From contig JAISWM010000077.1 in the NCBI GenBank assembly GCA_031270785.1, positions 1 through 5,187 on the forward strand: DNA of 5,187 nucleotides, read 5' to 3'. Shown here in pieces: positions 1-5,005 of the stretch. The notes below the pieces were generated by a model that searched no databases, had not been told where the DNA came from, and worked only from the letters and a program-made list of their open reading frames with translations. This DNA comes from Oscillospiraceae bacterium (GTDB lineage: Bacteria > Bacillota > Clostridia > Oscillospirales > Acutalibacteraceae). Position 1 is the stretch's first letter, and each line of letters starts with the position of its first letter. Position numbers and translations under genes: made by a program.

Positions 1-122
1 CGCGCTCGCCGCGCCGCGACTCCCCTCGTTCGCCGCGCCGAAATCCCCCGCGTTCGCCGCGCCGAGATACCCCTCGTTCGCCGCGCCGCTATCCCCCGCG
101 TTCGCCGCGCCGCAACTCCCCG
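1..122 (-). repeat. 24-bp GC-rich tandem repeat encoding octapeptides
   Basis: The 14-base core CGTTCGCCGCGCCG (plus strand) recurs exactly every 24 bp at 27, 51, 75 and 99, with a one-base variant at 3. That makes five copies, and the array continues past the left edge. The 10-base linkers vary around a C-rich run. Since 24 bp is eight codons, the array is in frame with the minus-strand gene and encodes GAANAGDx and GAANEGxx in alternation, which is a 48-bp superperiod. It is far more GC-rich than the 5' half of the same gene. It is not a CRISPR array: the linkers are 10 bp, similar to one another, and all coding. Confidence 0.95.
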
Positions 123-480
123 CGGTATTTGTGTTTACCGAAGCTATTTTAGATTTGAAGCCAAAGTTTTCAAAAAAAGTAGATACAGCGATTTTACAAA
201 TATAAAATGCGCTTACTTCGTTTTTTACAAACAACCGCTTAGTTACCCGTTTAGAATCGACTTCTACTTTGCCCGACACCTCAAGAGCTTCTATTATGCA
301 AAAACGATTATCATCGCCCGCCGAATAGTAGTTAAAGATATCGTGTGGATTTTCGCAGAAGTGCAATCCCTTTTTGCATAGCAGGGCCTCATTCTCTACG
401 TGTTCTTCGCCTACGACATATTGTTTGTCGCGGCACTTCAGGTCTTTATCAAATCCTTTAAATCCTTTAATTGTGTCCAT
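1..480 (-). CDS. DUF7666-like protein with octapeptide repeats, 3' end outside window
   Basis: The frame starts at ATG 480-478 and stays open for 160 codons to the window edge, so the C-terminus is missing. The N-terminus (MDTIKGFKGFDKDLKCRDKQ), the LLCKKGLHFCENPHDIFNYY stretch at about residues 34-52 and the acidic turn after it match the pattern I know from DUF7666-type proteins of Bacteroidetes and phages. Residues 1-118 form this domain. From about residue 119 the chain becomes octapeptide repeats of the type GAANxGxx, as GAANAGDS, GAANEGYL, GAANAGDF and GAANEGSR. The function is unknown; such repeats may form a solenoid (inference). The gene lies 26 bp after the alpha-CTD-like gene on the same strand, so co-transcription is likely. 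No Shine-Dalgarno sequence is visible. The N-terminal KGF is doubled by a 9-bp tandem duplication. Family assignment is from memory of the motif; the open frame itself is certain. Confidence 0.8.
   Translation of the reverse strand, partial: MDTIKGFKGFDKDLKCRDKQYVVGEEHVENEALLCKKGLHFCENPHDIFNYYSAGDDNRFCIIEALEVSGKVEVDSKRVTKRLFVKNEVSAFYICKIAVSTFFENFGFKSKIASVNTNTAGSCGAANAGDSGAANEGYLGAANAGDFGAANEGSRGAASA
451..468 (-). repeat. 9-bp tandem duplication in the DUF7666-like gene
   Basis: AAATCCTTT occurs twice in direct succession on the plus strand (451-459 and 460-468). On the coding strand this reads AAAGGATTT twice and doubles the tripeptide KGF near the N-terminus. Relatives that I remember begin with one KGF followed by D, so this looks like a recent in-frame slippage duplication. 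Confidence 0.75.
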
Positions 481-506
481 AAGTTATTAAGTGTATATAG
501 TTCGTG

Positions 507-926
507 TTATCTTTCTCTGAATTTTAAATTATTCTCTTTAAGAAATTGCATGATTTCCGCAACACTTTTATCTCCGACGCCCTTCATACGGTACAGTTCC
601 TTTTCGTTTGGAATTTGTGTAATAAGTTCGTAAATGGTACTAATACCACAAGCGATGAGCGCTTGGGTTGTACGGGTACAAAAGACGCCTGACCCCCGGA
701 GGTTGATCTTGCTCCATTTGTCGAGTTCCGTATCATCTTTGTCTTCCGGATCGGGAAGTTTCTTGAACAGCTTCAGGTAGTCCTGGTATGTTTCAATATC
801 CATGGATAATTCGGCGCTTCCGCTGAATTTCCCGATACCGGATGCATAGCTCATGTCGGATAGAACCAGTGCCATAAGCCGGCGTATTAAATCCCTTTCG
901 TAGGACGTTATTTCAAAATCATTCAT
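507..926 (-). CDS. Protein with RNA polymerase alpha-CTD-like C-terminal domain
   Basis: A complete frame of 139 residues. Residues about 76-135 match the C-terminal domain of the RNA polymerase alpha subunit. The pattern is a first helix with TRTTQAL, then CGISTIYELI, then an acidic linker and ELYRMKGVGDKSVAEI followed by a last helix ending in ENNL. This corresponds to the alpha-CTD order with its helix-hairpin-helix GxGxKS segment. In alpha, this domain binds UP-element DNA and activators. Residues 1-75 do not resemble the alpha N-terminal assembly domain, and the protein is much shorter than full alpha, so it is not the housekeeping subunit. It may act as a promoter-targeting or RNAP-interfering factor of the element (inference). 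It sits between the small upstream ORF and the DUF7666-like gene, with a 26-bp gap to the latter. The start at 926 is the first ATG; no Shine-Dalgarno sequence is seen. Confidence 0.85.
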   Translation of the reverse strand: MNDFEITSYERDLIRRLMALVLSDMSYASGIGKFSGSAELSMDIETYQDYLKLFKKLPDPEDKDDTELDKWSKINLRGSGVFCTRTTQALIACGISTIYELITQIPNEKELYRMKGVGDKSVAEIMQFLKENNLKFRER

Positions 927-981
927 ATTGATGCTTTTTTGTTATTTGTACGCAGTTGTATTTACTTCGTTTTTTCATTGT

Positions 982-993
982 TATTCCGGAATA
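982..993. promoter_or_regulatory. 12-bp perfect palindrome upstream of the alpha-CTD-like gene
   Basis: TATTCCGGAATA is a perfect 12-bp palindrome 56 bp upstream of the minus-strand start at 926, in the 105-bp gap after the small ORF. No TAnnTTTG box is evident next to it. It could be a protein-binding site or chance; there is only one copy in the window. Confidence 0.25.
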
Positions 994-1031
994 TTGGTAA
1001 TTCTCAAATGCGTGGATCCATTACTTATGGT

Positions 1032-1175
1032 TTATGTGGGGGGAAAATTTTTTTTCGCTTGCGTGAACAGTAGACCGATTGGATGTTTTTTTATGCATCT
1101 GTCTACCTCCCGGGCTATTTGTTCTTTTAGCCGGGCTATAAGCACCCTTTCTTTAACACTTAAATTTTTGTCCAT
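1032..1175 (-). CDS. Small hypothetical protein (47 aa)
   Basis: ATG at 1175-1173 opens a 47-codon frame ending in TAA at 1034-1032. The product starts MDKNLSVKERVLIARLKEQI and continues as a probable amphipathic helix rich in Lys, Arg and Glu (residues about 4-31), then HPIGLLF and a polar tail with FPPT. I do not recognise a family. Support is positional: it is on the strand of the two downstream genes, lies just after the leader terminator-like stem at 1189-1250, and has a helical, charged composition rather than the Leu/Phe/Ser mix of an antisense shadow. A competing plus-strand frame over 928-1254 has that shadow-like composition. Against it are the short length and the lack of a visible ribosome-binding site. 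It could be a small regulatory peptide of the element. Confidence 0.45.
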   Translation of the reverse strand: MDKNLSVKERVLIARLKEQIAREVDRCIKKHPIGLLFTQAKKNFPPT

Positions 1176-1188
1176 GATTCATAATATT

Positions 1189-1250
1189 AAAAAAATCAGC
1201 CCCGGAAGAGGCCGGCTTACGCCGGTGGACGACCCCCTTCCGAAACTGAT
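1189..1250 (-). terminator. Terminator-like hairpin with T tract (leader attenuator or sRNA end)
   Basis: Read on the minus strand, AUCAGUUUCGGAAG (1250-1237) pairs with CUUCCGGGGCUGAU (1208-1195) as one continuous 14-bp stem that includes three U-G wobbles. Inside the loop, CCGGC (1225-1221) and GCCGG (1216-1212) form a 5-bp sub-hairpin. The stem is followed at once by a run of T from 1195 to 1189. On the plus strand the three wobble positions become a CCC/AAA internal loop, so the structure favours minus-strand RNA. It lies 14 bp upstream of the small ORF start, so it would stop or attenuate leftward transcription. Confidence 0.7.
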
Positions 1251-1403
1251 CTAAACTTTTTCTATCGCATAACCGTCCACGCCATGCCTGTGTCTTTAAA
1301 GAAGCCGTATATTTGCGAAGTAATTTCTCACATCACCCTCGCAGCCAGGGACGGCTCTTTTGTACCCCCGCCCCGCTCGCTTGCGGTGGCGCTTGTTGGG
1401 TTA
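1189..1403 (-). ncRNA. Candidate structured leader or small RNA
   Basis: Between the minus-strand -7 box (1410-1417) and the terminator-like stem lie about 215 bases that fold well on paper. First, CGCC/GGCG plus CCGC/GCGG form an 8-bp hairpin with one bulged A (1391-1369). Next, AAAGAGCCGU (1360-1351) pairs with ACGGCUUCUUU (1308-1298), with one bulge. This stem closes a three-way junction containing CCCU/AGGG (1350-1336) and UGUGAG/CUUCGCA (1332-1314, with G-U pairs). The terminator-like stem ends the unit. The 5' end is inferred as about 7 bases past the -7 box. It may be an independent sRNA or an attenuated 5' leader of the leftward genes. I cannot assign an Rfam family. Confidence 0.5.
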
Positions 1404-1409
1404 CGGATG

Positions 1410-1417
1410 CAAAGATA
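1410..1417 (-). promoter_or_regulatory. Bacteroidetes -7 promoter box for the leftward transcript
   Basis: The minus strand reads TATCTTTG, an exact match to the TAnnTTTG -7 consensus of Bacteroidetes. No good TTG-type -33 element is visible at the usual distance. The box touches the first operator palindrome (1417-1429), so a bound repressor would cover the region between -7 and -33. Confidence 0.7.
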
Positions 1418-1429
1418 TTGCATTGCAAT
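1417..1429. promoter_or_regulatory. Operator candidate O1
   Basis: ATTGCA-T-TGCAAT is a perfect 13-bp palindrome around a central base. It abuts the leftward -7 box and is matched by a second copy at 1460-1472. The two centres are 43 bp apart, about four helical turns, so two dimers would lie on the same DNA face. The probable ligand is the XRE-type HTH protein encoded from 1503 (inference). Confidence 0.65.
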
Positions 1430-1459
1430 AAATATAAAAGAATAGCGCATGAAAAAAGT

Positions 1460-1472
1460 GTTGCAATGCAAT
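1460..1472. promoter_or_regulatory. Operator candidate O2
   Basis: GTTGCA-A-TGCAAT repeats the O1 palindrome with one outer base changed. It lies 30 bp upstream of the ATG at 1503, where it could cover the rightward promoter. I see no clear TAnnTTTG box for that promoter. The position supports translation from 1503 rather than from the ATG at 1449, which would place this operator inside the coding sequence. Confidence 0.6.
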
Positions 1473-1502
1473 CAATTTAGAATAATTATAAATAACAATG
1501 AT

Positions 1503-2732
1503 ATGAAAAAATCTGTTAAAGAGAGACTTAAGGATTATCTTTTGAAAAGTAATATTAAGGAAGTTGATTTTTGTAATGCTATTGGCGTCTCATCAGGATA
1601 CATTTCAGGGATGAGAAAATCAATGCAACCTGACAAACTCCTTAGCATCGCTATAAAATATCCTAAATTAAATATTGGATGGCTATTAACAGGCCAAGGC
1701 GAGATGGAATTGCCCAATGAGAATGGAGACTATACCCCCCGATATAACCCCAACTTACTACAGCATTACACGAAACCGGAGGGATTAATCGGAATTTTGA
1801 ACGACATGGAACTAAAATTTTCAAAAGTAGAAAGGTCAAACGATATAAAGGAGAGAAGATTGTGGATGCATGATACACTAAAAGATTTACGCAAAGAAGA
1901 AAAGACAGAAGAAGCTAAAAAATATAAATATATTTCGTTTTTTGTCAAGGATGAGATTCGAGAAGTAAGACAGCCTAAAATGTATGACTTATATGCGGAT
2001 TATCATAAAGGAGGGTGTATTGAATTTAATAAAGAAAAATTAGAATCTTTAAATAAGCATTTGGATATTGATTTTTGTGAAGTGACATATAATAAATATT
2101 CACTACGCCAACAAAGTACAGTCAGAGACGAGTTAAAGCACAAATATTACCAGTGGAGGGATGAAAAAGAATGCAGGATAATTTATTATGGGGATGCGGA
2201 TAGGATATACCTTAATAAGGATTGCATCGAAAGGATATATCTTGGCTGCGAATTTTTTAATGACAAGATAAATGTTGCAGAATTTTGTAGTACGATAGAA
2301 AAAGCGGATATTTCTATTGAAAAAATTACGGAAGTTACGGTCACCGGCTTAGCTCATCTTACGAGCATATCAGATATAAATAGCCCGTATGTAACGAGGA
2401 GTATTGCTGCATATCATGCCGCGAGATTAATACCATATTTTTCCGATGAATATAGAAAAAAATATAAATTAGTCAGTCATGATCCGCAAATAAAAATAGA
2501 CTATGTTGCAGAAAGGCGTTACCAAAATAAATATCACGAATCGTTAGAAGAGAAAGATGTATTAAATAGAGAAATACGTAGGCTAAATGAAGAAATCAAA
2601 GAAGCACTGAGGCTATCCCTTTCCTTAAAAGATCGAATAGAAGCTCTCAGAGATGAACTTGGCGAAGTAAAAAACGATCTTGCAGGGAAGGTTGCAGGTG
2701 TCATAACTGCACTAACAGGAACAGATTCGTAA
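1503..2732 (+). CDS. XRE-type HTH repressor-like protein fused to DUF2971-like domain and coiled coil
   Basis: 409 residues from the ATG at 1503. An upstream in-frame ATG at 1449 would add 18 residues (MKKVLQCNQF...) before the typical MKKSVKERL repressor start and would span O2, so 1503 is preferred. Residues 1-68 are an HTH domain like those of Bacteroidetes phage repressors (IGVSSGYISGMRKS, then NIGWLLTGQGEM). Residues about 85-275 resemble DUF2971: HYTKPEGLIGIL (88-99), ND at 113-114, YISFF (143-147), MYDLYADYHKGGCIEF (160-175, with Tyr where Trp is usual), QWRDEKECRII (217-227) and IERIYLG (242-248). Residues about 340-395 form a charged coiled coil. A classical repressor would carry an S24 peptidase here, so the DUF2971-like part may be the sensor or effector. 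It is the first gene of a three-gene operon and probably autoregulated through O1 and O2. The HTH is secure; the DUF2971 call rests on recognised motifs; the biochemical role is unknown. Confidence 0.85.
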   Translation: MKKSVKERLKDYLLKSNIKEVDFCNAIGVSSGYISGMRKSMQPDKLLSIAIKYPKLNIGWLLTGQGEMELPNENGDYTPRYNPNLLQHYTKPEGLIGILNDMELKFSKVERSNDIKERRLWMHDTLKDLRKEEKTEEAKKYKYISFFVKDEIREVRQPKMYDLYADYHKGGCIEFNKEKLESLNKHLDIDFCEVTYNKYSLRQQSTVRDELKHKYYQWRDEKECRIIYYGDADRIYLNKDCIERIYLGCEFFNDKINVAEFCSTIEKADISIEKITEVTVTGLAHLTSISDINSPYVTRSIAAYHAARLIPYFSDEYRKKYKLVSHDPQIKIDYVAERRYQNKYHESLEEKDVLNREIRRLNEEIKEALRLSLSLKDRIEALRDELGEVKNDLAGKVAGVITALTGTDS

Positions 2733-2767
2733 AAGATGGGAATAACATATTTATGAGATAAATAAAA

Positions 2768-3319
2768 ATGAAGAATCCAACACTTTATGAATATAAAATA
2801 ACGGATTATCAATATTCTGTATATTTAGAGTATAAAAGAAAATGTGAATTAAGAGAAAAGAAAATAACAAATTATGAAGAAAAATCATTTTTGCCTGTAT
2901 TTGCAGTTATTTATCTATTATTGATTACAGTTTTTGTGTTTTATTATTCGTGGGAAGAAGTGAATAATGGAAATGCTTGGGATTTTATAAAAACAATATG
3001 GGGCGTAATTTTAGCATCTGTTTCCATTCTGCCTATTTTATTAATACCTGTAATACAATGGGTTTTCTGTATTCTTGCATATCCAATATGTTTTATAGGA
3101 AGATGCATATATAAATTTATATTGATAAAACCCCAAAAGGAACCTTATTTTTCTATTATTGAAAAATATGAACACAAACAAAAAGAATATACAGATTACA
3201 TAAAAAATCTTGAGACAAAGTATCCTTGTATTGCAGAGTTTAATTATGATAAAAAAATGTATTTTAAAAATATAATGGCCGATATTATTGAGCATGAAAA
3301 AAATATATTAATGAAGTGA
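2768..3319 (+). CDS. Membrane protein, second gene of the operon
   Basis: 183 residues. The N-terminal 40 residues are polar and Tyr/Lys-rich. A hydrophobic segment covers about 41-60 (FLPVFAVIYLLLITVFVFYY). After a short loop, a second long hydrophobic stretch covers about 77-120 and can hold one or two membrane helices (ILPILLIPVIQWVF, then CILAYPICFIGRCIYKFIL). The last 60 residues are polar and probably cytoplasmic, with Tyr/Lys/Glu-rich helices. No signal-peptide cleavage site or enzymatic motif is evident, and I recognise no family. The gene starts 35 bp after the HTH-DUF2971 gene, and its TGA overlaps the GTG start of the Mrr-like gene, so translational coupling is likely. Base composition is very AT-rich, as in the next gene, which suggests a shared foreign origin. 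A membrane effector or anchor for the nuclease is a reasonable guess only. Confidence 0.8.
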   Translation: MKNPTLYEYKITDYQYSVYLEYKRKCELREKKITNYEEKSFLPVFAVIYLLLITVFVFYYSWEEVNNGNAWDFIKTIWGVILASVSILPILLIPVIQWVFCILAYPICFIGRCIYKFILIKPQKEPYFSIIEKYEHKQKEYTDYIKNLETKYPCIAEFNYDKKMYFKNIMADIIEHEKNILMK

Positions 3320-4158
3320 TCCACCAAATAAATATAAAAAAACAATCCGAGTATTGGCTGTCTTTAGATGGTTTTAGCTTTGAACGAGAGATCTCAAATT
3401 TATACAAAAGTTTAGGTTATAAAGTGAAAAACACAAAAAAAGTAGCAGATGGAGGAATTGATATTAAATTGTGGAATGATAAAGGAGAATACATTATTGT
3501 ACAATGTAAAAATCATACTCACAAGGTAGCACCTTCGATTGTACGAGACTTATATGGTACTATGCATAAAGAGAAAGCAAACAAGTCGATACTTATTTCT
3601 TCAAGTGGATTTAATACAGGCGTGTATAAATTCTCAAAAGAGCTTCCAATTGAATTGTTAGATATAAATGATTTGATTTCTCTTTCAGAAAAAGCCTATC
3701 CGAAATCTCTTGAAATAATAAATAATGTGAAAAATTTGTTTTCTATTAATGCCAACATAACTTTTAAATTCAAATCAATTGGAAACGTTTATTTATTATA
3801 TGTATCCTTTGGGAAGGCCTTATATAACGAAGAAAAAAATACTGTTATACTAAAAGAACCGATAGCGAATGGATGTTATATATTTGAGAGTATTGAAGAG
3901 GGGAGATGTATTGCCGATACAATTTTAAAACAAAAATATAAACCGTTTGAAAAGGCTATATATGAAATAGTTGAGTGGAAAATTTATCATAAGGATTCAT
4001 TATATAGCTATAAAACATTTTACTATGTCAAAATTGTCAAAAAAGGAGAGGAGTATTTTTTGTCTAAAAAGAAAAATGAGAACCAAGCGGACATAGTTTC
4101 TGAATTTCCGAAGCCTCAAAAAAGAAAAAAACAAATGGTATGGCTGGAATGGATATAG
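3316..4158 (+). CDS. Mrr-family restriction-endonuclease-like protein
   Basis: 280 residues from a GTG start that overlaps the preceding stop (GTGA, four bases shared). There is no in-frame ATG before the conserved domain, so the GTG is chosen. Residues about 18-125 fit the Mrr catalytic fold of the PD-(D/E)xK group: DGFSFEREISNLYKSLGYKV with Glu24, then DGGIDI with Asp49, then VQCKNHT with Gln63-x-Lys65, then VRDLYGTMHKE and a SILISSSGFNTGVYKFSKEL strand-helix pair leading to LLDINDLI. Asp49 and the QxK pair are the expected catalytic residues and are intact. Residues about 130-280 are a Lys-rich C-terminal region without a recognised domain, ending in MVWLEWI. Family members cut DNA, often modified DNA, as type IV restriction enzymes. 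No methyltransferase is encoded nearby, which fits a modification-dependent or conditionally active nuclease (inference). Confidence 0.85.
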   Translation: MIHQINIKKQSEYWLSLDGFSFEREISNLYKSLGYKVKNTKKVADGGIDIKLWNDKGEYIIVQCKNHTHKVAPSIVRDLYGTMHKEKANKSILISSSGFNTGVYKFSKELPIELLDINDLISLSEKAYPKSLEIINNVKNLFSINANITFKFKSIGNVYLLYVSFGKALYNEEKNTVILKEPIANGCYIFESIEEGRCIADTILKQKYKPFEKAIYEIVEWKIYHKDSLYSYKTFYYVKIVKKGEEYFLSKKKNENQADIVSEFPKPQKRKKQMVWLEWI

Positions 4159-4260
4159 ACGGTAAAAGCTATTATACTAAATAGATAAATAAATAATCAG
4201 GCTAATCGCTAACAAATAAAATGAAACAGATATTACAAAACAATAAATATAAATAAAATT

Positions 4261-4344
4261 ATGGGAATAGAAGACCAATTTAGAAAAATATACAGCGTCG
4301 ATAGGGACAAAGCTACGCAGGAAAACCCAGACACACAAAAATAA
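4261..4344 (+). CDS. Doubtful 27-aa ORF in AT-rich spacer
   Basis: ATG at 4261 opens a 27-codon frame ending in TAA, with product MGIEDQFRKIYSVDRDKATQ followed by ENPDTQK. It is hydrophilic and has more balanced base use than the surrounding AT-rich spacer (4159-4388), which is the only reason to list it. It could be a remnant of a longer gene or chance. Nothing else stands out in the spacer: no terminator hairpin after 4158 and no promoter box. Confidence 0.2.
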   Translation: MGIEDQFRKIYSVDRDKATQENPDTQK

Positions 4345-4388
4345 GTAAGATTATAATAATATTAATTTTTTATCGAGAGGTTGTAAAA

Positions 4389-4823
4389 ATGGATAGTTTT
4401 GAAAATCAGAAAAGGCTTCAGGCAAATTATGGGGAAGAGGCGGTTCGTAAACGAGATTCTTTCTTTCGACATGTTCTACTCGTATCCTCAAGTATCTTTG
4501 GTATTGTAGTTTCTCTCCATTCCAATAGCTCATCAAACCTATACATCCGTTTGGCATTTGGGCTTTCGCTGGTACTTCTTGTACTTGGAATCCTGCTTGC
4601 CGGAGTAGTAGTATACGACTGTGCAATGATTTACGAACGGCTTCGTCAAGCTCATTATAAAGAAGTTGAAAGCGCACTAAACGAATGTCGGGAAGTTTCT
4701 CCGATTTTGATTCACGAGAGAAAAAGGACGATAATTTGTGAAAGAATTTCATTGCTGTTACTTATTATGGGTGTTATTATGCTAACGGCCTATAAAATTA
4801 CACTAATATTTCTTTCTTCTTAG
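4389..4823 (+). CDS. Three-helix membrane protein of unknown function
   Basis: 144 residues. After a polar N-terminus (MDSFENQKRLQANYGEEAVR) come three hydrophobic segments at about 27-44, 54-78 and 117-142. Between the second and third lies a charged segment with YERLRQAHYKEVESALNE, probably a cytoplasmic helix. I recognise no named family. The layout recalls small membrane effectors of defence islands, but no diagnostic motif supports that. A minus-strand frame over 4351-4752 competes for the same DNA; the plus frame is preferred because its hydrophobic and charged residues segregate as in a real membrane protein. The gene is 230 bp after the Mrr-like gene, in the same direction, with a less AT-rich sequence, so it may be a separate unit. 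I see no promoter box and no terminator after the TAG. Confidence 0.7.
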   Translation: MDSFENQKRLQANYGEEAVRKRDSFFRHVLLVSSSIFGIVVSLHSNSSSNLYIRLAFGLSLVLLVLGILLAGVVVYDCAMIYERLRQAHYKEVESALNECREVSPILIHERKRTIICERISLLLLIMGVIMLTAYKITLIFLSS

Positions 4824-4908
4824 TTTTTTACGCCGCACAATTAAATCTCAAGCTTAGTCACTTTCCATATTAATTCCTTCGGGACTGCGATAAGGCTGGA
4901 ACTTAATT

Positions 4909-4938
4909 TTCAGCAAAAGTACTAAATAATTTGCTGAA
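4909..4938. repeat. Inverted repeat with 9-bp perfect arms
   Basis: TTCAGCAAA (4909-4917) and TTTGCTGAA (4930-4938) are perfect inverted copies around a 12-base AT-rich loop. It is not followed by a T tract on the plus strand, so it is a weak terminator candidate. It could be a protein-binding site, and a recombination site cannot be excluded. Confidence 0.5.
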
Positions 4939-4974
4939 CAGGCAAGATTATTCCCCGTGTTTCGTTGGAAGTGA

Positions 4975-5004
4975 TTTGATTATCTGAAAAAGGCATTATC
5001 TTTG
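4975..5004 (+). promoter_or_regulatory. Bacteroidetes promoter of the antitoxin gene
   Basis: TTTG at 4975-4978 serves as the -33 element and TATCTTTG at 4997-5004 is an exact TAnnTTTG -7 box, with an 18-bp spacer between them. The ATG of the antitoxin gene is 34 bp after the -7 box. Confidence 0.8.
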
Positions 5005-5005
5005 C

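Noticed and set aside
1..122. CRISPR array
   Set aside because: The linkers are only 10 bp, similar to each other and in frame with a coding sequence.
400..633. Plus-strand 77-codon frame
   Set aside because: It overlaps two better-supported minus-strand genes and their short gap, and has the Phe/Leu/Ser-rich composition of an antisense shadow.
507..926. Housekeeping RNA polymerase alpha subunit
   Set aside because: It is only 139 residues long, lacks the alpha N-terminal domain and has no ribosomal-protein neighbours.
927..975. 16-codon minus-strand frame overlapping the alpha-CTD-like start
   Set aside because: It is too short and without family or conservation evidence; the ATGA overlap can be chance.
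928..1254. Plus-strand 108-codon frame
   Set aside because: It runs antisense through the small minus-strand ORF and the terminator-like stem, and its Phe/Cys/Ser-rich product looks non-coding.
1449..1502. 18-codon N-terminal extension of the HTH protein from the ATG at 1449
   Set aside because: The extension does not resemble repressor N-termini and would contain operator O2; MKKSVKERL at 1503 is the usual start of this HTH type.
4351..4752. Minus-strand 133-codon frame
   Set aside because: It overlaps the plus-strand membrane protein, whose membrane-segment pattern is more convincing; no family or promoter supports the minus frame.
4909..4938. Rho-independent terminator for the 4389-4823 gene
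   Set aside because: The arms are AT-rich, the loop is 12 bases and no T tract follows on the plus strand.
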